From Owenia fusiformis (Eukaryota > Annelida > Polychaeta > Sabellida > Oweniidae), in assembly GCA_903813345.2 (NCBI GenBank), contig CAIIXF020000004.1:27097985-27161984 (forward strand): DNA of 64,000 nt. Direction: 5' to 3'. Below are positions 57,301-59,935 of the stretch, piece by piece (the first letter of the stretch is position 1; each line of letters opens with the position of its first letter). The position numbers and the translations under genes are program-made. The notes beneath the pieces are model-generated. The model saw nothing but the letters and a program-made list of their open reading frames with translations. It did no database searches and was not told where the DNA came from.

Positions 57301-57861
57301 GTCCAATGAGACGTCAAATGGTTACTTCCTGGAGCGCTCCCACAGTGCAAGAGTGACCCTAGCTAAGGCATGCGAGCTTTGCCCTGAGGATGAAATTGAA
57401 GATGAGGGTGAGGGAGAGGAACAGGAAGTGGGCTGTCAACCTGCTGACCCTCCTGGTTTTACCCCCGAGCAGGAATCTTCTGTTCAGAATAACCAAGTGA
57501 GTTGGTCTGTTATTATACTTTTCCAAGGTGCTATATTGTTGTTGTCCTGTGTTACTAGGTGTGCACTCGATTGGATGCCACGTAAATCTTGTGATCAAAA
57601 TTCCAGGAAAATTTCTTGCCTGTATAATAACATAGGTTGAATAAATAGAATAGAAATTGTAATTGAAACAATGTTTACCGTATTGCACAATTTTTCCAGG
57701 TGAACACTGGGACATATACCCACAATCCACCCAATCCCACCAACCAGATTAACAACCAATTAAATCAGCCGACACGGAGCCCAGCCACAACTGTACCAGG
57801 GAGAAGCTCTCCTGAGGAGGAGACTGGTGAACAACAACATATGGACACTACAAAAGAATAG
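12218..57861 (+). CDS. USP9X: Ubiquitin carboxyl-terminal hydrolase, USP9X / fat facets family (48 exons, complete)
   Basis: Large cysteine deubiquitinase. Forty-eight exons with GT-AG introns join in phase to 7608 nt, 2535 residues, close to the ~2550 of vertebrate USP9X. Order: acidic Pro/Gln-rich N-terminus (1-45); long helical-repeat region (about 50-870 and 990-1510); ubiquitin-like domain (about 873-955); Ser-rich linker with [16 protein letters not shown] (about 960); USP domain (about 1532-1920) with Cys box [13 protein letters not shown] (Cys 1543), zinc-finger CxxC pairs (about 1697 and 1745) and His box [12 protein letters not shown] (His 1845); C-terminal helical region; acidic tail. 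Known family roles are removal of ubiquitin from proteins such as those in endocytosis and polarity pathways; these substrates are inferred from the family. The start is chosen because MTIVMRESP matches the family N-terminus. Confidence 0.97.
12320..12960 (+). repeat. Decaying tandem copies of USP9X exon 1 donor region
   Basis: CAGCCAGTCCAACATGATGA plus AGGTAAGAT at the real donor recurs with two changes at 12384-12412, then as weaker units of ~75-90 bp containing CATAGATTAAAGGCCC and a TGATGAAGGTAAGA-like core. Confidence 0.8.
13213..13380 (+). CDS. USP9X: USP9X exon 2
   Basis: Residues 39-94 with [20 protein letters not shown] and [13 protein letters not shown], the conserved start of the folded region. 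Acceptor TTGTAG, donor GTATGT. Confidence 0.95.
13808..13920 (+). CDS. USP9X: USP9X exon 3
   Basis: Residues 95-132: [30 protein letters not shown]. Acceptor TTGTAG, donor GTAAGT. Confidence 0.95.
14274..14386 (+). CDS. USP9X: USP9X exon 4
   Basis: Residues 133-169: [35 protein letters not shown]. Acceptor TTTCAG, donor AAA|GTAAGT. Confidence 0.95.
14455..14575 (+). repeat. Dispersed short repeat (GTGGATGGTGTT family)
   Basis: Shares TTTTTNGTGGATGGTGTT, a GGTTGGTGTT core, CTGTAACAAATGGCAGGTG and TGACATTTTGCATGTTAATG with copies near 24935, 40235, 47890 and 52875. No ORF; probably a non-autonomous element. Confidence 0.7.
14900..15121 (+). CDS. USP9X: USP9X exon 5
   Basis: Residues 170-243: [34 protein letters not shown]. 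Acceptor TTTCAG, donor ATAAG|GTATTG. Confidence 0.95.
15399..15465 (+). CDS. USP9X: USP9X exon 6
   Basis: Residues 244-266: [19 protein letters not shown], then MPIV. Acceptor TTGCAG, donor GTC|GTAAGT. Confidence 0.94.
15974..16061 (+). CDS. USP9X: USP9X exon 7
   Basis: Residues 267-295: [29 protein letters not shown]. Acceptor TTTCAG, donor TCTG|GTTAGA, a weaker donor than its neighbours. Confidence 0.93.
16100..16560 (+). repeat. ~110-bp tandem repeat, same family as 1030-1500
   Basis: About four units with CTGTTTACTTTATTCCTTGC and GAATGAAGTGTCTGATTTTC in USP9X intron 7, sense to transcription, as in the PCCA intron copy. Confidence 0.88.
16752..16848 (+). CDS. USP9X: USP9X exon 8
   Basis: Residues 296-327: [32 protein letters not shown]. 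Acceptor TTTCAG, donor CTTAG|GTATGT. Intron 8 downstream is filled by the 77-bp acceptor array. Confidence 0.95.
17030..18710 (+). repeat. 77-bp array of USP9X exon 9 acceptor copies
   Basis: About 21 clear units plus one degenerate first unit. Each has GATTCCAG followed by the first ~31 bases of exon 9 (ACTTTTACAAATCTCATCTT) and ~38 bases of AT-rich intron. 77 is not a multiple of three, so reading from an upstream acceptor reaches a stop within about two units. Confidence 0.96.
18711..18849 (+). CDS. USP9X: USP9X exon 9
   Basis: Residues 328-374: [40 protein letters not shown]. Acceptor TTCCAG at 18709-18710 is the last of about 22 near-identical acceptors, and it is the one that leads into the full exon. 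Donor GCC|GTAAGT. Confidence 0.95.
19338..19595 (+). CDS. USP9X: USP9X exon 10
   Basis: Residues 375-460: [40 protein letters not shown]. Acceptor TTTCAG, donor CAG|GTAAGT. Intron 10 contains a mariner foldback. Confidence 0.97.
19877..20903 (+). mobile_element. Mariner-like foldback with C-terminal transposase remnant
   Basis: Flanked by TA on both sides, with ends CAGGGTGTCCAATAAATAAG and reverse complement. The left ~430 bp is an inverted copy of the right ~440 bp. Transposase residues [20 protein letters not shown] (plus strand, 20355-20415) match the mariner C-terminal block, and HVLARLQE is read from both arms. The catalytic N-terminal part is absent, so it is non-autonomous. Confidence 0.92.
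20955..21053 (+). CDS. USP9X: USP9X exon 11
   Basis: Residues 461-493: [33 protein letters not shown]. Acceptor TTACAG, donor AAG|GTAAAA. Confidence 0.95.
21262..21771 (+). repeat. Three extra tandem copies of USP9X exon 12 5' half
   Basis: Copies start at 21262, 21424 and 21598 with spacing 162, 174 and 174 bp, each behind a TCTTTCAG acceptor. They match the exon through ...DYSCS, then diverge into a shared segment ending in the next acceptor. The first copy lacks 12 bp. None has a good donor, and each frame stops before the next copy. Confidence 0.93.
21772..21996 (+). CDS. USP9X: USP9X exon 12
   Basis: Residues 494-568: [56 protein letters not shown]. This is the last and only full-length of four tandem copies. 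Acceptor TTTCAG, donor GAG|GTATGT. Confidence 0.95.
22533..22683 (+). CDS. USP9X: USP9X exon 13
   Basis: Residues 569-618: [40 protein letters not shown]. Acceptor TTTCAG, donor AAAG|GTGAGA. Confidence 0.94.
22895..23300 (+). repeat. Duplicated segment before USP9X exon 14 with extra acceptor
   Basis: TTTACCATGTCAAACAAATC units occur in two clusters (22920-22990, 23205-23275), and TTCTTAATGCAGAAAACCCC (acceptor plus exon start) appears at 23146 as well as at the real site. Confidence 0.83.
23301..23388 (+). CDS. USP9X: USP9X exon 14
   Basis: Residues 619-647: [29 protein letters not shown]. Acceptor ATGCAG, donor CTAAG|GTAAAC. A partial copy with its own acceptor lies at 23145-23172. Confidence 0.94.
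23603..23726 (+). CDS. USP9X: USP9X exon 15
   Basis: Residues 648-689: [32 protein letters not shown]. Acceptor TTTTAG, donor AAG|GTAGGC. Confidence 0.95.
24006..24412 (+). repeat. 20-bp pyrimidine-rich minisatellite abutting exon 16 acceptor
   Basis: About 20 units of CATGTTTCTTTGTATTTCCA, with C/T and G/C variants. The last unit becomes the acceptor TTTGTAATTGCAG. The long reading frames through it on both strands are repeat artefacts. Confidence 0.95.
24419..24522 (+). CDS. USP9X: USP9X exon 16
   Basis: Residues 690-723: [35 protein letters not shown]. The acceptor TTGCAG abuts a 20-bp pyrimidine-rich array. Donor AAA|GTGAGT. Confidence 0.95.
24615..24862 (+). mobile_element. MITE with CATCCTCC termini and 9-bp target duplication
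   Basis: Begins CATCCTCCGATCACAGGGCT and ends GGAGGATG. GTGTTTTAT flanks both sides (24606-24614, 24863-24871). A 9-bp duplication suggests a Mutator-like origin. A shorter inverted copy is at 29013-29107. Confidence 0.82.
24935..25050 (+). repeat. Dispersed short repeat (GTGGATGGTGTT family)
   Basis: Copy in USP9X intron 16 with TTTTTGTGGATGGTGTTTGG and CTGTAACAAATGACATGTGA. Confidence 0.7.
25139..25256 (+). CDS. USP9X: USP9X exon 17
   Basis: Residues 724-763: [35 protein letters not shown]. Acceptor TTCCAG, donor AGA|GTAAGT. Confidence 0.95.
25904..25999 (+). CDS. USP9X: USP9X exon 18
   Basis: Residues 764-795: [32 protein letters not shown]. Acceptor TTTTAG, donor CAG|GTAAGG. Confidence 0.95.
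26313..26816 (+). repeat. Four extra tandem copies of USP9X exon 19 start
   Basis: Copies begin at 26313, 26440, 26565 and 26691 (spacing ~126 bp), each with an acceptor TTCCAG and the first ~75 bases of exon 19 ([15 protein letters not shown]...). The exon frame then meets a TGA. No donor is retained. The first copy is the most diverged. Confidence 0.95.
26817..27157 (+). CDS. USP9X: USP9X exon 19 (ubiquitin-like domain, first part)
   Basis: Residues 796-908: [58 protein letters not shown]. The segment from about 873 onward begins the ubiquitin-like domain. This is the last of five tandem starts of the exon. Acceptor TTCCAG, donor CATAG|GTTAGT. Confidence 0.95.
27170..27415 (+). repeat. Two-copy tandem duplication in USP9X intron 19
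   Basis: CAACAGGAATTGAACAGTAT followed by ~100 bp occurs at 27180 and 27301. It starts about 20 nt past the exon 19 donor and holds no exon sequence. Confidence 0.85.
27668..27990 (-). mobile_element. tRNA-derived SINE
   Basis: The minus strand begins with an A-box-like TATGGCTCAGTGGCAGAG and a B box GGGTTCGATTCCCGG at tRNA spacing, then a ~230-bp body ending in an (ATA)n tail at 27670-27690. Both promoter boxes look intact. The body motif GAGCAATACCTC recurs at 40837. Confidence 0.85.
28041..28152 (+). CDS. USP9X: USP9X exon 20 (ubiquitin-like domain, second part)
   Basis: Residues 909-946: [37 protein letters not shown]. Completes most of the ubiquitin-like fold. Acceptor TTACAG, donor ACT|GTAAGA. 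Confidence 0.95.
28483..28620 (+). CDS. USP9X: USP9X exon 21 (serine-rich linker)
   Basis: Residues 947-992: [42 protein letters not shown]. The [14 protein letters not shown] string is a hallmark of the USP9X family. Acceptor TTTCAG, donor GTG|GTGCGT. Confidence 0.95.
28830..29206 (+). repeat. Decayed copies of USP9X exon 22 acceptor and start
   Basis: TTTCAGATTACATGGTAAAC near 28834 and TCTAGATCATTGTAGACAAC near 28946, each followed by a ...TATGCCACATTT-like string, are diverged copies of the exon start. Short repeats of TTATATTTCAGATCAATAAT fill 29130-29200. A MITE sits in between. Confidence 0.7.
29013..29107 (-). mobile_element. Internally deleted copy of the CATCCTCC MITE
   Basis: Same ends as 24615-24862 but inverted, and only 95 bp long: CATCCTCCCAAGCAGGTGTC to GATCGGAGGATG. 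Confidence 0.82.
29207..29327 (+). CDS. USP9X: USP9X exon 22
   Basis: Residues 993-1032: [34 protein letters not shown]. Acceptor TTTTAG preceded by several short acceptor copies. Donor CCAG|GTGAGA. Confidence 0.95.
29689..29816 (+). CDS. USP9X: USP9X exon 23
   Basis: Residues 1033-1075: [39 protein letters not shown]. Acceptor TTTTAG, donor GAG|GTAGGT. The donor lies inside the 19-bp target duplication of a retroposon. Confidence 0.95.
29822..30022 (-). mobile_element. Short retroposon with 19-bp target duplication over exon 23 donor
   Basis: The 201-bp insert is flanked by TATACAATCTAGAGGTAGG on both sides (29803-29821, 30023-30041). The minus strand ends in a (TAA)n-like tail; the interior has the CCGTCCGTCC string common in invertebrate repeats. 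The target duplication copies the end of exon 23 with its GTAGG donor. Confidence 0.8.
30281..31930 (+). repeat. 87-bp array of USP9X exon 24 acceptor copies
   Basis: About 19 units, each TCTCTTTCAG followed by the first ~50 bases of exon 24 (GTGTCATTCTGCCTATTAAT...) and a ~37-bp linker. In the exon frame nearly every unit reads ...EEA then TAG, so only the last acceptor allows full-length protein. The 302-residue open frame across it is in another phase. Confidence 0.96.
31931..32085 (+). CDS. USP9X: USP9X exon 24
   Basis: Residues 1076-1126: [40 protein letters not shown]. Last of about 20 tandem acceptor copies. Acceptor TTTCAG, donor AAAAG|GTAAGA. Confidence 0.94.
32239..32476 (+). CDS. 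USP9X: USP9X exon 25
   Basis: Residues 1127-1206: [56 protein letters not shown]. Acceptor TTTTAG, donor CAG|GTACTT. Confidence 0.95.
32638..33247. mobile_element. hAT-like element with 8-bp target duplication
   Basis: Ends TAGGGGTCACACGGTT and CCGTGTGACCCCTA, flanked by CTATATCT on both sides (32630-32637, 33248-33255). The subterminal regions are rich in AACCGCGGTT and GAACCGAACCG motifs. Noncoding interior. USP9X intron 25. Confidence 0.93.
33379..33504 (+). CDS. USP9X: USP9X exon 26
   Basis: Residues 1207-1248: [39 protein letters not shown]. Acceptor TTTCAG, donor AGA|GTAAGT. Confidence 0.94.
33856..34028 (+). CDS. USP9X: USP9X exon 27
   Basis: Residues 1249-1305: [36 protein letters not shown]. 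Acceptor TTTTAG, donor GCAG|GTATGA. Confidence 0.95.
34325..34620 (+). repeat. ~150-bp direct duplication ending in G-tracts
   Basis: GGCCCAAATATGGCTAAAAT through TTTGAAAGAATCTTTTGCC occurs twice, each copy ending in a run of 9-14 G. Probably a fragment of a dispersed repeat. Confidence 0.75.
34695..34803 (+). CDS. USP9X: USP9X exon 28
   Basis: Residues 1306-1342: [37 protein letters not shown]. Acceptor TAACAG, donor TCA|GTAAGT. Confidence 0.95.
35430..35576 (+). CDS. USP9X: USP9X exon 29
   Basis: Residues 1343-1391: [39 protein letters not shown]. Acceptor TTGCAG, donor AGA|GTAAGT; a second copy of exon end plus donor lies at 35637-35675. Confidence 0.95.
35580..36480 (+). repeat. TGTACAATATATGTA-rich repeats with copied exon 29 donor
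   Basis: CTTGGCTAAAGAAAGTCAGA plus GTAAGTAT recurs at 35645-35675, about 100 bp after the real exon 29 donor, followed by loose ~20-bp repeats of ACAGTGTACAATATATGTA. The array is split by a hAT-like MITE. Confidence 0.85.
35791..36252. mobile_element. hAT-like MITE with 8-bp target duplication
   Basis: Ends TAGGGGTGAGACGA and GTCGTCTCACCCCTA, flanked by GTGTATAA (35783-35790, 36253-36260). The subterminal GATTCGAGTCG repeats are inverted on the other side. Confidence 0.93.
36594..36740 (+). CDS. USP9X: USP9X exon 30
   Basis: Residues 1392-1440: [37 protein letters not shown]. Acceptor TTTTAG, donor AAA|GTAAGA. Confidence 0.95.
36795..37114. mobile_element. MITE with 28-bp terminal inverted repeats
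   Basis: TAAATACAATGAAAGTTGAT at 36795 is repeated inverted, with one mismatch, at 37087-37114. No ORF. USP9X intron 30. Confidence 0.85.
37229..37410. mobile_element. Possible pogo-like MITE fragment
   Basis: Begins CAGTAAAACCTCAAATCTGA and has GGTGTTCAGATATATGGGTT near 37384, which pairs loosely with the start. CAGTAAAACCTC resembles pogo-type ends. The right boundary is uncertain. Confidence 0.4.
37568..37778 (+). CDS. USP9X: USP9X exon 31
   Basis: Residues 1441-1510: [40 protein letters not shown]. Acceptor TTGTAG, donor CAAG|GTAAGC. Confidence 0.95.
37840..38055 (+). repeat. ~22-bp minisatellite (TTCACCTCACCTATTCTAAA)
   Basis: About nine units in USP9X intron 31, ending about 70 bp before the exon 32 acceptor. 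No exon sequence is included. Confidence 0.9.
38124..38347 (+). CDS. USP9X: USP9X exon 32 (catalytic Cys box)
   Basis: Residues 1511-1585: [20 protein letters not shown] followed by [15 protein letters not shown]. The catalytic cysteine codon is at 38219-38221 (residue 1543). The acidic linker [15 protein letters not shown] follows. Acceptor TTTCAG, donor GAG|GTACGC. Confidence 0.97.
38640..38725 (+). repeat. Single copy of the ~110-bp dispersed family
   Basis: GTGTCTGATTTTCTTGCATT and CATACAATTTAGAG match the units at 16100-16560, sense to transcription. Confidence 0.7.
38837..39015 (+). CDS. USP9X: USP9X exon 33
   Basis: Residues 1586-1644: [39 protein letters not shown]. Acceptor TTTTAG, donor CAA|GTAAGT. 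Confidence 0.95.
39334..39507 (+). CDS. USP9X: USP9X exon 34 (QQD-type box, first zinc CxxC)
   Basis: Residues 1645-1702: [46 protein letters not shown] is the conserved helix of USP domains, and ICQDC provides the first cysteine pair of the zinc finger. Acceptor TTCCAG, donor CATAG|GTGAGT. Confidence 0.96.
39892..40033 (+). CDS. USP9X: USP9X exon 35 (second zinc CxxC)
   Basis: Residues 1703-1750: [44 protein letters not shown] completes the zinc-binding fingers. Acceptor TTTCAG, donor AAG|GTAGAC. Confidence 0.96.
40235..40590 (+). repeat. Dispersed short repeat, two partial copies
   Basis: GGTGGTGACATTTTGTCATG near 40245 and CACCACAAGTGGTGACATAT at 40433, followed by TTTTTGTGGATGGTGTTTGT and GTAACAAATGGCAGGGAG. 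Confidence 0.7.
40600..40777 (+). CDS. USP9X: USP9X exon 36
   Basis: Residues 1751-1809: [44 protein letters not shown] is the conserved core strand of the USP palm. Acceptor TTTCAG, donor GAAG|GTGAGA. Confidence 0.97.
40835..40925 (+). mobile_element. Truncated SINE body fragment
   Basis: GTGAGCAATACCTCTTGGGT and ACGTAATT...AGACCCAGAAA resemble the body of the SINE at 27668-27990 but lack the tRNA head. Confidence 0.45.
41338..41546 (+). CDS. USP9X: USP9X exon 37 (catalytic His box)
   Basis: Residues 1810-1879: [38 protein letters not shown]. The catalytic histidine codon is at 41442-41444 (residue 1845); the acid is expected in the FDDGDV stretch. Acceptor TTTCAG, donor GAA|GTAAGA, followed 32 nt later by a perfect hairpin. 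Confidence 0.97.
41579..41682. repeat. Perfect 32-bp inverted repeat just after exon 37 donor
   Basis: ATACAAGGGGCGATCCATAT... at 41579-41610 is the exact reverse complement of 41651-41682, with a 40-nt loop. It starts 32 nt past the donor, so the pre-mRNA can form a long stem beside the splice site. May be a tiny MITE. Confidence 0.9.
42249..42890. mobile_element. Mariner-like MITE flanked by TA
   Basis: Left end CAGGTTGGTCCAAAAAAAGT and right end ACTTTTTTGGACCACCCTG, with TA at 42247-42248 and 42891-42892. The 642-bp interior has no transposase motif that I recognise. Confidence 0.87.
42987..43173 (+). CDS. USP9X: USP9X exon 38 (end of USP domain)
   Basis: Residues 1880-1941: [36 protein letters not shown], which ends the USP fold. 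Acceptor TTTTAG, donor ATCA|GTGAGT. Confidence 0.96.
43704..43879 (+). CDS. USP9X: USP9X exon 39 (shortest form, first donor of the 63-bp array)
   Basis: Residues 1942-2000: [46 protein letters not shown]. Acceptor TTTCAG, donor TTG|GTAAGT at 43880. The last 59 bases with the donor are repeated about 46 more times. Donors at 43943, 44006, 44069 and 44132 would extend the exon in frame by 21 residues each. Confidence 0.9.
43821..46802 (+). repeat. 63-bp array of USP9X exon 39 end plus donor
   Basis: About 47 units of 63 bp (21 codons). Each has ...GACATGATAAATTG|GTAAGT, so nearly all contain a consensus donor. Duplication joined GTAAACTACTC in the exon to GTAAGT of the donor through shared GTAA. 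Two main subtypes (CATGTGCAATAATCC and CCTGTGTAATACTCC) alternate. The sixth unit (from 44136) is 58 bp; about nine units carry a 4-bp insertion (TATATGTATACAG). The last donor is mutated to GAAAGT. Confidence 0.98.
47045..47277 (+). repeat. Tandem copy of USP9X exon 40 acceptor and 5' part
   Basis: An extra acceptor TTCCAG at 47136-47141 precedes the first 39 bases of exon 40 ([13 protein letters not shown]), which runs into TCAAATAATCCATTA, also found at 47050. CAGTCAAATAATCC at both junctions suggests microhomology. C-runs of 9 and 15 mark each copy. Confidence 0.9.
47278..47369 (+). CDS. USP9X: USP9X exon 40
   Basis: Residues 2001-2030: [31 protein letters not shown] 5' fragment with its own acceptor lies at 47142-47180. 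Acceptor TTCCAG, donor CTCAG|GTAATT. Confidence 0.94.
47736..47877 (+). CDS. USP9X: USP9X exon 41
   Basis: Residues 2031-2078: [33 protein letters not shown]. Acceptor TTACAG, donor GAG|GTAAGA. Confidence 0.95.
47890..47990 (+). repeat. Dispersed short repeat (GTGGATGGTGTT family)
   Basis: GGGTGACACATTGTTATAAG, CTCCAACTTTTTTGTGGA and TTCATGTTAATGGCC match the family, in USP9X intron 41. Confidence 0.65.
48232..48325 (+). CDS. USP9X: USP9X exon 42
   Basis: Residues 2079-2109: [31 protein letters not shown]. Acceptor TTTCAG, first donor TACA|GTAAGT at 48326. Four more copies of the exon 3' part with donor follow. Confidence 0.93.
48326..48815 (+). repeat. Four extra tandem copies of USP9X exon 42 3' part with donors
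   Basis: Units of ~110-125 bp begin AATATTAGCATTCA and contain ATTCCTGTCGCATTTTTCAC ... GGTCTTTACAGTAAGTC. Each retains a consensus donor but no acceptor. Reading through from the first donor into the second unit reaches a TAA. Confidence 0.93.
48826..50467 (-). mobile_element. Mariner-like element with transposase remnant
   Basis: Ends CAGTGCGTATAAAAAAAAAC and GTTTTTTTTGATACGCCCTG, TA on both sides. The minus strand at 50079-50270 encodes [18 protein letters not shown], a degenerate form of the transposase D-DFF-W-LK block. The interior at 48900-49680 includes a second inserted segment rich in CCGCGGAATT and TTGCAGAATT. Not functional. Confidence 0.88.
50534..50688 (+). CDS. USP9X: USP9X exon 43
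   Basis: Residues 2110-2161: [40 protein letters not shown]. Acceptor TTTCAG, donor GAG|GTAGGA. Confidence 0.95.
51128..51301 (+). CDS. USP9X: USP9X exon 44
   Basis: Residues 2162-2219: [39 protein letters not shown]. Acceptor ATGTAG, donor GCT|GTAAGT. Confidence 0.95.
51529..51669. mobile_element. Hairpin MITE with ~55-bp arms
   Basis: ATATAGACCGAAGAGCAGGG at the left pairs with the right end through TAATATTGTCGAATACACCC and GGGCTAGGCAC around a ~30-nt loop. A related half-copy lies at 22336-22400. Confidence 0.85.
51936..52225 (+). repeat. Two extra tandem copies of USP9X exon 45 start
   Basis: Copies near 51937 and 52080 repeat the first ~65 bases of exon 45 ([20 protein letters not shown]). 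The first keeps a TTACAG acceptor; the second reads TTAAAG and has lost the C of CAG. Both continue into GGATGTTATAATGTGTATAA, not the exon body. Confidence 0.92.
52226..52387 (+). CDS. USP9X: USP9X exon 45
   Basis: Residues 2220-2273: [40 protein letters not shown]. Last of three tandem starts. Acceptor TTTCAG, donor CGA|GTAAGA. Confidence 0.94.
52875..52990 (+). repeat. Dispersed short repeat (GTGGATGGTGTT family)
   Basis: AGTGGTGACATATTTTCATA, TTTTTTGTGGATTGTGTT, CTGTAACAAATGACAGGTGG in USP9X intron 45. Confidence 0.7.
53056..53427 (+). CDS. USP9X: USP9X exon 46
   Basis: Residues 2274-2397, the longest exon: [57 protein letters not shown]. Acceptor TTCCAG, donor CGG|GTAAGT. Confidence 0.97.
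53668..54676 (-). mobile_element. Mariner-like element with broken transposase
   Basis: Ends CAGGGTGTTCAATAAGTATT and reverse complement (one mismatch), TA on both sides; subterminal inverted repeats around GGTTACTAAGGTAACC. The minus strand at about 54110-54245 reads [20 protein letters not shown] then YFPD, a stop and APLDFVVF, typical mariner catalytic-core motifs. Part of the interior is duplicated. Confidence 0.9.
54770..57183 (+). repeat. 62-bp minisatellite with 434-bp higher-order unit
   Basis: About 39 units of 62 bp (CATTAAATTGTTCAATG...CAAGTGTTTCATATAGAG). The variant TAATGAGG recurs exactly 434 bp (7 units) apart at 56481 and 56915, and neighbouring variants repeat in step, showing multi-unit duplication. 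No exon or splice-site copy. USP9X intron 46. Confidence 0.97.
57242..57496 (+). CDS. USP9X: USP9X exon 47
   Basis: Residues 2398-2482: [40 protein letters not shown], then a Glu-rich stretch. Acceptor CCTCAG, donor CAA|GTGAGT. The NNWSPP...[17 protein letters not shown] block is diagnostic for USP9X. Confidence 0.96.
57700..57861 (+). CDS. USP9X: USP9X exon 48 (stop codon)
   Basis: Residues 2483-2535 then TAG at 57859-57861. Asn/Thr/Pro-rich disordered tail ending HMDTTKE. Acceptor TTCCAG. Confidence 0.93.
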   Translation: MNTGTYTHNPPNPTNQINNQLNQPTRSPATTVPGRSSPEEETGEQQHMDTTKE

Positions 57862-58890
57862 CAGAATTCTAATAATTTGTGAAGTATAATTGAAAATGAA
57901 TGAAGTTTTTATTATGGGATGTTGACAAGTGTGATGATTCCATGTGCTTTGGATTGGTTCCATGTTAAAGCCACTATTTATGAAATGGAATGGATGGAAA
58001 AGCAATATGACATCATACACTATTGTAACATCACAATTTGAGTGGATAGACCACTATGACATCACATAAAGAATGGATATACCACTGTGACATCACATAG
58101 TGAATGGATAGACCACTTTGACACCATATAATGAGTGGATAGATCACTATGACATCACATAATAAATGGATAGACCACTCTGACATCACATAATGAATGG
58201 ATAGACCACTCTGACATCACATGATAAATGGATATACCACTGTGACATCACATTATGAGTGGATAGATCACTATGACATCACATAATGAATGGATAGACC
58301 ACTCTGACATCATATGATAAATGGATATACCACTGTGACATCACATTATGAGTGGATAGATCACTATGACATCACATAATGAATGGATAGACCACTGTGA
58401 CATCACACTACTGTACCCCCACTAATATTTGACACTATTTTATTTCACGTTTTTGTGATTGTTAAATTTCGCAGCTATTTTGGCTAATTTTCAGTTTTTT
58501 GGAATTTCACAGCTATTTATATTGACAGGTTTTGACTCATCAAAATTTGTCTCGCTTCTTATTTTGTGTTTTCCATAACTCGCGAAAAAATTGAAATAAA
58601 GTAGCACTCCAAAATTACTGCGAGTACAGTATGTCAAATATGAGGATTATCATGTGATTAGTTCACAGTGCTTTACATTCTACTGTTTTCATTATTTGAT
58701 TCAAAACAGTTTAATGCACAAATAAACACAAAATACAAAGTGAGATACAGAATAAAAAAAATCTTATATGTAAAGATGGACTTTGAAATGTTAGAATTTG
58801 TTATTTAATTTTGCACAATGAGTGGATCATAGATTTTTCGACAATTCTATGTGTGTATATTAAAGCTTTATTGTCCAACGAATAAAGCCT
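57862..58890 (+). other. USP9X: USP9X 3' UTR (extent inferred)
   Basis: Noncoding sequence after the stop codon. Canonical AATAAA hexamers occur at 58595, 58721 and 58881; the last lies in a TTTATTGTCCAACGAATAAA context and is a reasonable poly(A) signal. The UTR could end earlier or later; no transcript evidence is available. Confidence 0.45.
58035..58420 (+). repeat. 31-bp minisatellite in the USP9X 3' UTR
   Basis: About 12 units of GAATGGATAGACCACTATGA plus CATCACATAAT. If transcribed, it places a repeated element inside the mature mRNA. Confidence 0.93.
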
Positions 58891-59089
58891 ATTCATTAAG
58901 TTACTTATTAATAGAGCTATTAAGAGACTAATATAATTTAAGTTACTATTTTGTATAAATGAGAATAGGAATATGTTTTTGTCGAAAGTGTGGAATATTT
59001 AATATGAAAAATGTAAATAGTACAATGTAAATAGCTTTCATATCACAGACTCTGCTTTAAATTGATATATATGATATACAGTATAGGTG

Positions 59090-59722
59090 ATGTGCATTTG
59101 TCTAGTTGAAGTGCATTTGTCTAGTTGAAGTGCATTTGTCTAGTTGAAGTGCATTTGTCTAGTTGATGTGCATTTGTCTAGTTGATGTGCATTTGTCTAG
59201 TCGATGTACATTTGTCTAGTCGATGTGCATTTGTCTAGTCGATGTGCATTTGTCTAGTCTATGTGCATTAGTCTAGTTGATGTGCATTTGTCTAGTCGAT
59301 GTGCATTTGTCTAGTTGAAGTGCATTTGTCTAGTTGATGTGCATTTGTCTAGTCGATGTGCATTTGTCTAGTCGATGTACATTTGTCTAGTCGATGTGCA
59401 TTTGTCTAGTCAATGTGCATTTGTCTAGTTGAAGTGCATTTGTCTATTCGATGTGCATTTGTCTAGTTGATGTACATTTGTCTAGTTGAAGTGCATTTGT
59501 CTAGTCAATATGCATTTGTCTAGTTGATGTGCATTTGTCTAGTCGATGTGCATATGTCTAGTTGATGTGCATTTGTCTAGTTGAAGTGCATTTGTCTAGT
59601 TGAAGTGCATTTGTCTAGTTGAAGTGCATTTGTCTAGTTGAAGTGCATTTGTCTAGTTGAAGTGCATTTGTCTAGTTGAAGTGCATTTGTCTAGTTGATG
59701 TGCATTTGTCTAGTTGATGTGT
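59090..59722 (+). repeat. 19-bp minisatellite (GTGCATTTGTCTAGTTGAT)
   Basis: About 33 units with variants GAA/GAT and TTG/TCG. Downstream of USP9X; no coding signal. Confidence 0.95.
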
Positions 59723-59844
59723 TCATGGATATTTTTGTTGTTTCTCCGAAGTTTGAATGAAAACAGTTTTCTAGTTTCATGTGATTTTGTTCACTAACTA
59801 TTATGGTAGATCAATCTAGTAAATCATGTCACCCTGTATTTGTC

Positions 59845-59935
59845 ATTCTAACAGTGCCACCTATTGGTTGATGTCATTCTAACAGTGCCACCTATTGGTT
59901 GATGTTACTCTAACAGTGCCACCTATTGCCATGTC
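59845..59935 (+). repeat. ~30-bp triple repeat (AACAGTGCCACCTATTGGTT)
   Basis: Three direct copies of AACAGTGCCACCTATTG separated by GTTGATGTCATTCT-like spacers. Confidence 0.9.
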
